A model generated the notes under the pieces. The model did not search any database. It saw only the letters and a program-made list of their open reading frames with translations, and was not told the DNA's origin. The translations under genes and the position numbers were made by a program. DNA of 64,000 nt, from contig JAMXDE010000087.1 of NCBI GenBank assembly GCA_026770025.1, positions 1 to 64,000 of the forward strand, in the 5' to 3' direction. The DNA is from Craspedostauros australis. Taxonomy: Eukaryota; Bacillariophyta; Bacillariophyceae; Mastogloiales; Achnanthaceae. This document shows positions 39,801 to 49,375 of the stretch, piece by piece. Numbering within the stretch: position 1 is the first letter of the stretch; the number at the start of each line of letters is the position of its first letter.

Positions 39801-40007
39801 ATGGTTGAGCCCGCGAAGAGAGTCGAACAGTTGTAGAGCGTCGCCGTCATTGCTTACCTGCGCCAAAATGTATCGGCGAAAAGCAAGTTCGGGTTCGTTT
39901 TGGAGATCATCCCTCGCTTGGTTCCAGCGCTCTGCACGAAGATACGTCCCATTAAATTCTCTCAGCACACCAACATCTGCTTCTTCCGGCTGTGGAATGT
40001 CGTTCAT
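36852..40007 (-). CDS. Putative Crinkler/RHS-type NTPase-nuclease protein
   Basis: An uninterrupted 1,051-residue protein and the only non-transposon gene seen. Visible motifs: a P-loop-like QESGSGKTVELA (Lys201-Thr202; the usual first Gly is Gln) and a Walker-B-like LHIVVAIDEAG (306-316). Near the C-terminus, FADAYVTFLV (Asp876) is followed by TMCIQAKDYA (Gln903-Lys905). That pair resembles the core of a PD-(D/E)XK nuclease, and the protein ends in a strongly basic tail (about 1024-1051) that could act as a nuclear localisation signal. NTPase plus nuclease-fold tip is the known architecture of Crinkler/RHS-type proteins. An LFLAK-type N-terminal header is not seen. No signal peptide or membrane segment is apparent. 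Family membership is an inference from motifs, and it could be another STAND- or AAA-like ATPase. The nearest LTR upstream is that of E, 1.1 kb away. Confidence 0.55.
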   Translation of the reverse strand: MNDIPQPEEADVGVLREFNGTYLRAERWNQARDDLQNEPELAFRRYILAQVSNDGDALQLFDSLRGLNHTTVGDFTLAAWLKAFLRVNRLIPECILDAARTSTDDSGLELNNPHQAILKRLQEIRSKDADGFRGLEYTSTTNGPNGTGHAHYIGKPKFRHGGDPGAAPSTVFISEHPVTETEQPLVKNVVRVYHQESGSGKTVELAASAYTRDALFTIMITLNADVKLITDGHVGLHGVDDETERTNTRKAYRRRDALRALTNAVKATWDKGLKPDDFLGLKDLISFIKELDGKRKDQGGYGMATLHIVVAIDEAGSQPNLVKAVIRDYEDFGTTLGRYIMCGCDFDGSLHQVGSVDEGATPAKLKVEGLEDPLKTLTVNVLFSIAGTGASQGTVGSVASNFIHLKPSAKAKPEEVYDILRQAYTKGITDPIIPQYGELKQFPLLKALVDSNARMISVYMNCAKTLQKNNENTNKKANTHAQEQGAILAHTFAKFMASNGMFSLSNEASFARLTAHRAIAVLLFQQTTSFPHGLKDIHVSEMDYGISFERVNEDDKNKTIMQKLVAEYGLVTAKPFRAKSENKPVAKPFELSGAMQLLCLWLIQGGTQAPTDKSFLGTTSTSFETLTGLLVSAAIGASSVVKKDKHGRVLAAPALGYNHGTTVQQEADIFSALRKVGMTVKKTNAGNPVAAAAAASPSSSYTCGTTGGPKPVAEIVGDQFWSLKGAHAVFLLEGPRIPGVYFNKSMMTSVTTVADQNRITDAVVQKKGAAFNKMNKAQFGEGGTLQVTPLARVPSDEMQATLSSNHSILADEELLRICGKLQGVGKLLSGSTMATATHSASTMDTGDSNDTTTDDVKDTYVLPFTTIADGNSKFADAYVTFLVKPPGTDSSGERPSLRTMCIQAKDYAKDTSPDMLKYLKNGIAVTSPELDPLFGEDRIFTVAGAKSTVAWGYTGGEFPYVPFVVENSTILKNQMVSLSQGRQQTAKQGEYAAHLTGPSKQAISYTLTVHDMMKDNYESLQRNKVKSKAKKQPPRRQTQTRNRKKRQKKNG

Positions 40008-41105
40008 CTTGCTGTTGACAGCCGTTCGGCAGAAGTGATTGGAGGCGAAAGGGCGACAGCAACAAGAAACCGTGGAGTTGTGGTGTTGGTGTGAGTGTTG
40101 TTATGAGTGTTGGTGTCATCAATAGCAACAACAATGTTTGATTCTGCTCACCTTGTCTTGTCTTGTTCTGCCTTCGTGAGGACTCCAGTCAGGCTCCGTT
40201 CAGCGTTGATTCCTTCGGTTGCCTCCGAACAGTGTTGGATCGTGTGCTGTTGTATGCTATCGAGTTGTGCGGTGGCAACAGCCCTGTTCGCTGCCTGCGA
40301 TGAATCCGTCTGTGTACGAGTCTGTGTATGTGTCTGTGTGTGCGTGTTTTGTCTCAACGGCTCCGCTAGTGCTCCTCGACCAACCAACACCGCTACGGGG
40401 ACTGTGTGGTCTGGAGAAGGCGTGGGTGGTTCTGAAGGTTGAGTGCTGTGGGTAGGGGATGTCGTTGTTGATGCGGATGATAGTGATGATGATGATGACG
40501 ATGGCTGCGCTCTCTTGGATGCGTTTGCGAGTGCAGAACAAGGAAGGTCCCAAAAGAGTGATTTACGGGTACGTTCACAGCAGCGCCTTGTTGTTCTTGG
40601 TCTCCTCGGCTTCGTGTCTGTTTGAATCCGTGTGTACGTCTTTGTGCTGTTGCAACTACACGAAGAAGTCTCGCACAACACTCGGGTTTTGCTGCGCTGT
40701 CTCTCTTTCAGTGGTGTCTTCCCCCTTGTTGTTGTGGTGGTGGCAATTCTTACCCATTTTCGGCGGCGCGGGTTTCGGGTTTCGAAGTCCTTCGATGCGA
40801 ACAGAAGCCCACGTACAACGATCGTCATTCTGTGTGCTGTCAGAACAAGTTTTGAGGCTGTCTGTGTCACAGTCTGGCCTTTGTCCGTCTGCGTGCACAG
40901 ACACTCGCGTCACACTGTGACAACCACCACATTCGAGCACCGACTACCATGACTAACAAATTCGAACCACTGAATGTGCAGATTTAGTGCCAATTCACGA
41001 ATCTGGCAGAATCCGAACGATGAGGGTCGATGGACAGACGATGCCGCACAAACCACGAGTAGAGCAACGGCGATGTCCGACTCAATCGACTGTAGCTTTC
41101 TTTGT
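40008..41105. other. Upstream region of the NTPase-nuclease gene
   Basis: Low-complexity, GT-rich sequence, for example tctgtgtatgtgtctgtgtg at about 40322-40341. A 240-codon minus-strand frame (40148-40870) encodes only Thr/Ser/Gln/Arg-rich low complexity and is not accepted as a gene. The stretch presumably holds the 5' leader and promoter of the gene ending at 36852. The element E insertion marks its outer border. Confidence 0.4.
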
Positions 41106-41110
41106 TGAAT

Positions 41111-41630
41111 TGTTGAAATGTCCGGGTGCTGTAGACTTGTTGGTAAAAGTAGACTGTTTCTGTTGAGGGTTGGTAACCTTTTCTCTGTCAGTTTTATGAG
41201 CTATTCTATTTCCGATTCTGCTCTCTCTCTCTCTGCTGCTCTGCTTATCGTGATCTCGTGTTGTACATCAGCCACTCTGCTGATCTTATCTTGTGTATCC
41301 ATGTTGCTTCCGGCTATGGAGCAATCCCATTCGTACTCGGAACCATTGGTGCATTCATCTGTGATTCCATCTTGCTCACAGATTGCAATGTTGATGTTCC
41401 GAATCTGAACACATAAGGACACACATGGGGAGTCCTCCAATGTCAAAGTGTTTGCAAGTGTCATGTTCAATCTTGCATTCTGCACACTGGGGTAAAGTAT
41501 TGAGACCACTACATCCGGTCACAGTTTCGGTCGTGGTACAGACACACGATTCATCTGACCTCCGTGAGTTTTCATTCTCGATTCGAGTCCCGCCTTAGTC
41601 TGGTCGGTGACGTCATGCCAAATCTCGACA
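41111..41630 (-). repeat. 3' LTR of Copia element E
   Basis: A 520-bp LTR. In element sense it runs TGTCGAGATTTGG...CATTTCAACA. It is preceded in element sense by the polypurine tract AGAGGGAGGA. I see no difference from the 5' copy (47173-47692), which points to a recent insertion. The element is flanked by the 5-bp duplication TGAAT (41106-41110 and 47693-47697). Confidence 0.96.
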
Positions 41631-42922
41631 TCCTCCCTCTGTACCGCGTCGAACAAGTGGCGTGCGTTATCATACACTTCCTCCACAATGTCCTCCCAAT
41701 ATACGTACCCGTACACCGTACCGTGTCTGATGTTGTTCCCGTGATATGTCTGCAGTTTCTCTGTGACATTCTTCGTGAGGATATCGCTTGCGTTGCTCTC
41801 TGATCGAACGAATCTCACTGTGATCTTTTGGTCTTGGTAGAGTTCTCGCACAAAGTGATAGCGAACGTCGATGTGTTTCGTCCTCTGGCTGACTTGCTGA
41901 TTCTTCACAAGGTAAATCGCCCCCGTGTTATCCTCAAGTATGATGCCAGGTGTTGTGATGTGAAGTATCTCCTCCATGAGCATTTGGATGAACTTGACTT
42001 CCTGTGCTCCAATGCTGAGAGAGACATACTCTGCTTCGGTGCTTGACAGAGTGGTTGCTTGTTGCGTTTTGGAGATCCAGCTGACGATGCTGCCTCCAAT
42101 GGTGTGGATTCCTCCGCTGACACTTCGGCGTGTATCCTTGTCTGTGGCGTAGTTGCTGTCCACCATGGATAACACCCGTAGTTCCTTCGGTTTCCGGTAG
42201 GTGAGCTTGATGTCATCACCGAGGTAGAGAAGATACCCAACGAAGCGCTCCAGTTCCTTCCATTGTTGCTCTCCTGGGTTCGAGAAGTGTTTGGTGAGCT
42301 CTCGAGCTGCGTTTGCTCCTTCTGGTAGTAGCTTTGTCACAAGATACATGATCTGTCCCACAATCTTCCGGTACATGTGGTGATGGATGGGTTCCCCTTC
42401 ATGTTCCATCATGGTGACTCCTGGTGTACCTGGTGTGTTGTACTTCTTTGCTGGTCTACCGCTGTGTCTCTCGAATGTTGAGGTGATCTTCTGCACAAGG
42501 TGATTCATTCTTGCCTCGATGTACTCCTGTCCATTCTCGTCACGATGGAACTCGTACATGATTCCGAGATGCTTCTTGAGCTTCCCTTCGTCGGTGAATT
42601 GGAAATGCTTTCCGACTTCTGCCTTGAACCAGTTGACCTCGGATTGTTCACCGATCAGCATGGTGTCATCCACAAAGCACATGACGATGAGTGTTGTCTC
42701 GCCATTGACCCGCTTGTAGAAAACGCATGGGTCCGCCTTGGATTGGGTGAGTCCGGCGTTGACCATCATGTCATGGTAGGTCTTGAACCACTTGATGGCT
42801 GCGTCGACGTTGCCATACATCGACTTGAGGAGCATGAAGACATTGTCCGTTCTGTCTTGCTTGGTGACAAAGCCCAGTTCATGCAGTCCCTCAGGTATCT
42901 CGATGAAGGTTGGTCGGTCCAT
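41519..42922 (-). pseudogene. Element E polyprotein, RT/RNase H part
   Basis: The C-terminal part of E, beginning in the RT at MDRPTFIEIPEGLHEL. It contains the RT active-site motif FVDDTML and a complete-looking RNase H (DSNYATDKDTRRS, STEAEYVSL, EDNTGAIYL, ASDILTKNV). It is separated from the N-terminal part by the 714-bp insertion at 42928-43641. Rejoining across one GGTAC restores the phase (AAFLEGT then MDRP). The last ~37 codons run into the 3' LTR. No other lesion is seen, so the insertion alone disables the element. Confidence 0.9.
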
Positions 42923-42927
42923 GGTAC

Positions 42928-43641
42928 TGATAATCAGCAATTACACACAGGACAAGAGGGGAGCACCAAACACTGCACTTACTACGCCGCCAGGGTGATC
43001 AAGCCAAGAGGTGGAGTCGGTGTGTTTGGTGTTGTTGTTGTTGCTATTAGTTGGTGTGTCAATTGATGATTGAGTTTGGATTATGAGATGATGATCTCCT
43101 ATTTCTAATAATGGTGCCTAATGCACGGTTGCTAACGTGCTGCTCGATTACCTCGTGGTTTCTCTCGCAGTCTTTTCTAAGACATTGCCCAAGATGGCAT
43201 GTTGATCTACACGATACTCCGTGTTATTCTCGCCTTTGGGTCTTTCTTCATCTCTCCTGGTCTTGCCTAATCTTGATCTCTGTTTGATCACATATGGATT
43301 GATCCGTCTACGTCGACAAGGTGCATGCATCACCTCTGACGATGTTGTTCTGGATCCTAAGTATTGTTGCCACGTGCTCGATGATGCACTTGGCATGGCT
43401 AGACAGGTCAGTGTACCATGACTAAAACATAATCTCGATTCCGAGGATCACAATGACCGATCCTCTGACGTCATACGATGATGTCAGTGCCTATGTCATG
43501 TTCGATGACCGTAGTGACCGAATATCAATCGTGTATCAAGACTCACTCGACTATACTCTCAAATCGAGTCGAATCAAAAAAATAGTGAATCACGTTTCAG
43601 TCATGGGAGATGGGTACCTAATTTCGATCTAGATGTTGATA
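42928..43641 (-). mobile_element. 714-bp solo-LTR-like insertion in E
   Basis: This segment interrupts the E RT and is flanked by the perfect 5-bp duplication GGTAC (42923-42927 and 43642-43646). In minus sense it begins TATCAACATC and ends GCTGATTATCA, a TA...CA terminus like the LTR of D. It has no coding content. It is best explained as a solo LTR of an unrepresented B/D-type family. Another kind of non-autonomous element with 5-bp duplications cannot be excluded. Confidence 0.7.
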
Positions 43642-46600
43642 GGTACCTTCAAGGAATGCCGCCTTGACATCAATCATCTCGATTGTCCAGTCCTCCTGGA
43701 ACAGGTAGATGTTGAGTCCAAGCCGTATGGATGCATCAGTTGCCACTGGTGCGAAGCTCTCCTCGAAGTCCACTCCTGGTACTTGGTCAAAGCCCTTGTT
43801 GCAACACCTGCTCTTGTATTTGATGGAGCCATCTGAGAGTTGCTTCTTCACAAAGACCCATTTGGTTCGCATGATCTTGTTGACGACCTTGTTTGCGACC
43901 TTGCGTGGAACCTTCTTCCACACCTTCCGAGACAAGAAGTTCATGACCTCTTCGGCCATGGATGGTGCCCATTGTTCTCGGTCTGGTCCGAATAGAGCCT
44001 GTTGCACGGTGGTAGGAGTATCGTCTTCCTGTGTAGAGAATACGAAGTGCACCTCCTCATCCTGGTCCTCCCCAGTTGGTGCTTGGTGGACCACGATCTG
44101 TCGATCCATCGTTGCCCTTGGGTGATCAGGAGTTGGTGAGTTGAGTTGTTGCTCCACCGAATCCACTTTGTCCGTGCCACGCATTGCTTCGCGCTGCTGC
44201 ACTGCCTGAAGCATCTTGCGAGCTGCTGGATGGTGTTGAACCAAGGTAGCGGCCTTGCCTGGTTTGGTATTGGCAAATCGCTCGAACCGGGTTCGGTATT
44301 GGTTGCCAGACGGTGGAGTGCCAGACCCGCTTTGTGGGGTGTCATTCCTCCCCACTGCAACGTCGGCATCCGTCATTGCCGTTGCTTGACTCGGTTGTGT
44401 GACGGTCACTGGGTCCTCCCTGCCCGGATTCCCATCTCCATCATCACTTGGAGTGCCTGTGGGACGTTGGATGTCGTCCGCGTCATCATCATCGCCCTCC
44501 TCAAAGACCTGCATGCCCTGTTTCGGATGGATTCGCTCCCAGTCCAGCCATTGTACATCGCGAGATAGCTTGATCATCTTCGTTGCCGGATTGAAGAAGC
44601 GGTAGGTATTAGCCGTATGATGAGGTGCATACCCTACCATCACCATCTTCCTGGCTCTGTGGCGAAACTTGCCCTTGATCAGTTCCCGATCCGCGACCAT
44701 GCCAATCCTGCCAAATTGGACGAGGTGAGGTACCAGCTTGGATGGCTTGCCAGTCCACTTCTGAAAGGATGAGACGTCGTCGGCATTGGTGCTGGTGATG
44801 TTCGTGAGGATGTTGGCCACGGTGTAGGCCTCAGTCCAGAGCTTTGTCCGAGCCTCTGTGGTGAACTTGGCAGCTGTGACCAGCGTTCTGGCCTTCTCGG
44901 TCAACAGTGCAATGCTTCGCTCCACGACTCCATTCATCTGCGGTGTGGACGGGGCTGTCAGCTCAAGTGTGACTCCGGTGCGTTGACTCCACTTCTCCAA
45001 TGGCGCCACGTTCTCTCCGGCATTGTCAGCACGAATGTACTTCAATTGGCCTCCTACACGTCGGATGTCGAGTGAGACTTGCTCCACATGCGAAGACATC
45101 TCAGTCTTGTGTGAGCTGTAGTATACCCAGCTGTATCGGGTACAGTCATCGACCATCACGTATGCATACCGATTGCCTGCGATCCCTGGTGAAAAAGGTC
45201 CAGTGGTATCGACGAAGATTCTCTCCCCTTTGACAACCGATCGAGTCGCTGTGGACTTAGGCACGTTCTTCTGCTTGCCCTTCATCAACCCACATGCGAC
45301 GCATGCCTTCCACTCTCCTGTCAACTTGATGTTGCACTGCTGTGCAGTCTTCTCAAGGAGACGGCGGCCGATGTGTCCGAACTTGTCATGGGCTTCGTTG
45401 ATGTCCATGTGTTTGGATCGGACTGGGGTGACGTCGTTTGGTGTGTTCGGTGGGTCATTGGTAGGAACGTCAGCCGGTGGTACCGCGATGGGGTTTCTCG
45501 ATGGATCATCGGTGGGAACACCTCTGGGTGGTACCATGTTGGGTGCATCGGTGGGAACATCATGTTCAGTGTTCATGGTGGTATCAACCTCCTTCGACAT
45601 GGTAGTCGCTGGGTTGGTAGTGGTCATTCCTGCCTGGTGGTATCGAGCTCGTGCCGTAGTGATCAGCTGGGCACAATGTGCTTGGTCCAAGTCAGGGTTG
45701 AGGTAGTACATGCCATCCTCGGCAGTGGTACACTTGAAGGCTGTCTTGTCTGATGCCTTGTGAGTGACAATTGCGACGTCGTCATCGAACTCCACCTTGT
45801 ATCCCCCTTGCTTCAACTTCTTGATGCTGATGAGGTTCTTGGTGAACTGCGGTGCCTTGACCACACGGATGCGGATTGGGTTGCCAGTCTCGGCATCAAC
45901 CATATCCACGAACCCTTCGCTTTGGGCCACGACGCATTCTCCATTCCCAACTCTGATCTTGTGGGAGCTTGGCTTCTCATCGATGAGTGGGGTGTCGGAT
46001 GCACAAATGTTCAACGTAGACCCGCTGTCCAAAAGCCACTTGCGATCGGTAGGATCAGGATCTGCCTGACAGACAAAGTCCGTCGGATCCTTTCCATTGG
46101 TGCCATCATCACGGATATCCTCTGCCATGAGGACGTACGCGGTGAGTCCTGTATCACTGTCCTTCTGTGGGCACTTGTTCGCGTAGTGTCCCATCTGACC
46201 GCATCGGAAGCACTTGACATGGCTCTTGTCTTTGCCACCTCCGTTGTTGTTGGTATTGTTGTTGGTGTTGCTGTTGGTGTTGTCTCCGCGGTCCTCATGA
46301 ACAGTCCCCTTCTTCTGGTCACTGGCATGGCTGCGGCACACTGCCTTGGTATGTCCCTGCTTTCCGCAGTAACGGCAGAACACCTTGGTCTTCTTGGTGT
46401 GGTTTGTGTAGAACGCCTTCTCCGTGTCTCCTTTCTTGCTGCCGTAGAGATCGGTCCAGCGGTCATGAAGTTCATCCATTAGATCGTCGAGTCCCATGGT
46501 AGAGTCACGACGAGCGTTGCGCTTGATAGCTTTGTACGCATCTGGGATCATAGCGAGGATCATGGCCTTGAGTTCGGCCATTGGCTTCGCCTTCTTCATG

Positions 46601-47139
46601 GCACGGAGTTTCTTGTTGACGATGAGGATGTTGTTGATGACGTCCTCCGGGTCTTCCTTCTTGGTCATGGTACACGCCTTGTTCATCTCCTCGAGCACAC
46701 GAACGTATGCATCATCGGAATCCGGCTCGTACTTCTTGCACAAAGCCTTCCAGCCAAGGTGAGCGTTGTGGCGATGCATGTCGGGTTCGTAGTCAGCCGA
46801 TCCGTTGAGGTCCAGGATGATGAACGCCTTGTTGGTACAGGCGACGGTGAGGTAGTTGCGTGCTGCGGTGTTCATCTTGACCTCCTTCAGTTGACCTTCT
46901 TCGAGCTTGGTAGTCTCGATGGCGCTGTGAGACATGTCCGTCTCTAAGGCTTCTGCCCATCCCCTGTTGTGGGCGACCGACATCACCTTGCTCTTCCACT
47001 CGTACCAGGCTTCGGTCTTCTCTCCTGAGAACTCGAAGTACTTGGTGGAATGCTCTTTGATGGTTGTTTCTTCACTCATGGTAGATGGTTGGCTTTGGGG
47101 TTGTTGTTTGGTAGGTGTTGGATAACGTGGTAGTTTCAT
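43642..47139 (-). pseudogene. Element E polyprotein, Gag to RT N-terminus
   Basis: The N-terminal ~1,165 residues of a Copia Gag-Pol. Gag is UBN2-like (about 35-240), with CCHC knuckles at 255-268 (CRYCGKQGHTKAVC) and 310-323 (CFRCGQMGHYANKC). Protease DSGST is at 371. The HHCC finger reads HDKFGHIG ... CVACGLMKGK. The integrase core reads IFVDTTGPF, RADNAGEN and MNGVVERS. The RT begins KWVFVKKQ and ends at IDVKAAFLEGT, where the insertion splits it. The frame opens at 47139, but an internal MSEETTIKE at residue 21 (47079) parallels the MSEE starts of families A and F and is the more likely initiator. Confidence 0.9.
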
Positions 47140-47158
47140 AGGACGATTTCAGACTAAT

Positions 47159-47172
47159 CGTTTGATCAAACG
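47159..47172. promoter_or_regulatory. Palindrome CGTTTGATCAAACG next to 5' LTR (E)
   Basis: A perfect 14-base palindrome directly inside the 5' LTR. Its arms match those of the family-A palindrome, while the centre differs (GATC versus TA). Symmetry is therefore preserved although the sequence has changed. Confidence 0.7.
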
Positions 47173-47692
47173 TGTTGAAATGTCCGGGTGCTGTAGACTT
47201 GTTGGTAAAAGTAGACTGTTTCTGTTGAGGGTTGGTAACCTTTTCTCTGTCAGTTTTATGAGCTATTCTATTTCCGATTCTGCTCTCTCTCTCTCTGCTG
47301 CTCTGCTTATCGTGATCTCGTGTTGTACATCAGCCACTCTGCTGATCTTATCTTGTGTATCCATGTTGCTTCCGGCTATGGAGCAATCCCATTCGTACTC
47401 GGAACCATTGGTGCATTCATCTGTGATTCCATCTTGCTCACAGATTGCAATGTTGATGTTCCGAATCTGAACACATAAGGACACACATGGGGAGTCCTCC
47501 AATGTCAAAGTGTTTGCAAGTGTCATGTTCAATCTTGCATTCTGCACACTGGGGTAAAGTATTGAGACCACTACATCCGGTCACAGTTTCGGTCGTGGTA
47601 CAGACACACGATTCATCTGACCTCCGTGAGTTTTCATTCTCGATTCGAGTCCCGCCTTAGTCTGGTCGGTGACGTCATGCCAAATCTCGACA
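47173..47692 (-). repeat. 5' LTR of Copia element E
   Basis: A 520-bp copy with no visible difference from 41111-41630. It is followed by the target duplication TGAAT at 47693-47697. Confidence 0.96.
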
Positions 47693-47697
47693 TTGAA

Positions 47698-48495
47698 TAA
47701 GACCCGGGTTCAACAGGATCGATGGATATTCCCCGATGATTCCATATTGCTGCCGCTTAAACTTCACACATCGATAGCCCTATATGTGAGGACCCTACAT
47801 AACCCTCAAGACCCCCCCTATCTCCTTTAGTTTATAAGTTATAAGAGGTTAAAGTTGGGTCATCGCGCCGGCCAGCCAAAAGATTTTCTCGCGATGCTCC
47901 GTGGTAAGATATTTAGCGTCTTCTGTGACACCGTTGAGATCGGCGGCAAACATGGTGTTTAGATCCCAAACACGTTCAAACCATGGCAGGATCGGTGTTT
48001 GGACGTCCCGTCCATGGTGTGCTCGACGTCCCCCCTATGCTGTGTTCGACGTCGCACCCATGGTGTGTTGGATGTCTGGTGATGTTCTCCGGACATTCTC
48101 CACAAGACTCCTTCCTGCGGCTCGTACGAAAGCAAGACGACCGATCCTGTTCTTCGTAGCATGTCATGACATTTCTTTTCTGTTCTTCGTGCAAAATTGT
48201 TTTGCTTTTCTTTCGAAGAAGCTCCTTCCGGTTCTTTTCGTTTCTTTCGGCATCCAAAATGGTTTGGTTCGATTCAGTCGTCGGCGTCAGCCGACCATTG
48301 CCATCCGTTGTTCGGACGTTACCCTGTGCTACAGGTTTCGCTGGCGTCATCTTCTGTTGTATCGTTCGTTAAGTAGAATTGTGTCATTCTGCGTCACATG
48401 ATGTCGTCGCACCGGCTTCTTCTCCAGAGTGGGAGAATTGTGTGGGGACGGGCAGACGTATTCGATGGTGGTTTTGTTTGTTTCATCATGGTGGC
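47698..48495. other. Spacer with a short decayed repeat, no gene
   Basis: No protein or RNA gene is recognised. Around 48008-48075 the motif atggtgtgctcgacgtc recurs in variant form roughly every 24 bp. Around 48597-48680, just inside the F LTR, short gataccNcgata motifs also recur. Open frames here lack familiar content. Confidence 0.5.
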
Positions 48496-49061
48496 TGTCG
48501 GAATGTGTGTACTCGGATGTGTATGCATCAGTCACACTTGCTTGCCGCCATCTAGACTATTTGGTGGCGGAATCACGACACAAAACTATGACGTCACAGC
48601 GATACCATCGCTATACCACGAAGACACCGCGATACTACGATGCCAGGATACCGCGATACCAGGGGATACCACAGTATCCATCACACATGACGTCACATGA
48701 AGATCTTAACTACCAGGTCTACAGGAATGAAATATGTTGTGAATATTTCATCAGATTCGATCAATCATCAGGTTCAACAAAACCTGAGAACGGAACAACG
48801 ACGAGACAACGAGAGAGAAACGACAACGTTGACGATCAAGTCAACATCAACGAGCAACATGAGAGCAATATGCATGGAGGTGCAAGAGGATTGCACCAAG
48901 CAACAAGAGCAAGGAAGGGATGGATCAAGAGAGCATCTTGATCATCTCATACCCCACGCTCGCTCACCAACAATCAATAGCAACAACAGTAACAGTAACA
49001 GAAACACTTACAACAAAGAGTGTGACTACTACCGATTCTCCGTGCGCGGAGCCTTCCAACA
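48496..49061 (+). repeat. Candidate 5' LTR of element F
   Basis: Proposed from a start TGTCGGAATG (like the TGTCGAAATG of the 5397 solo LTR) and an end GCCTTCCAACA. The end directly precedes the family-type motif CGTTTATAAACA. Length is about 566 bp. The right edge is well supported by analogy to family A. The left edge is tentative because the partner LTR lies outside the window. Confidence 0.6.
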
Positions 49062-49073
49062 CGTTTATAAACA
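49062..49073. promoter_or_regulatory. Near-palindrome CGTTTATAAACA (F)
   Basis: Same position and sequence as the family-A palindrome, with one terminal base changed (A for G), so only ten bases pair perfectly. Confidence 0.6.
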
Positions 49074-49104
49074 TTAGCACCAGGGAAGCCCTGTGCAAGG
49101 AGAG

Positions 49105-49375
49105 ATCGAAGAGACTGAGACGCTGCATGAGCAAGAGACGCTGCATGAGCGACGAGCGAGAGACGAGCTAGCATACCCTCTCACACCGGTGATCGAGGAC
49201 GAAACGAAGAGCGCGAGGCGCTGAATGAGCAAAAGAGACTGAAGTGGAAGAATACCCTCTCACGCGCGTGATCGAGGAAGAGACGAGAAGCGAGACGAGC
49301 GCTGAATGAGCGAAGAGACCGAAGAGACTGCATTCCCTCTCACACCAGTGATCGAGGACGAGACCGAGGGAGACG
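49105..49375 (+). repeat. Threefold ~79-bp repeat around F start codon
   Basis: The motif accctctcac....gtgatcgagga occurs near 49176, 49255 and 49334, about 79 bp apart. Each copy is preceded by gctgaatgagc or a close variant. The last copy provides the start codon and the first residues of the F Gag, and the first two are upstream in the leader. Confidence 0.8.

Noticed and set aside
40148-40870. 240-codon minus-strand open frame upstream of the NTPase-nuclease gene
   Set aside because: Composition is low-complexity Thr/Ser/Gln/Arg arising from GT-rich DNA; no domain, no homology among window repeats, and plus-strand frames over the same DNA look equally random.
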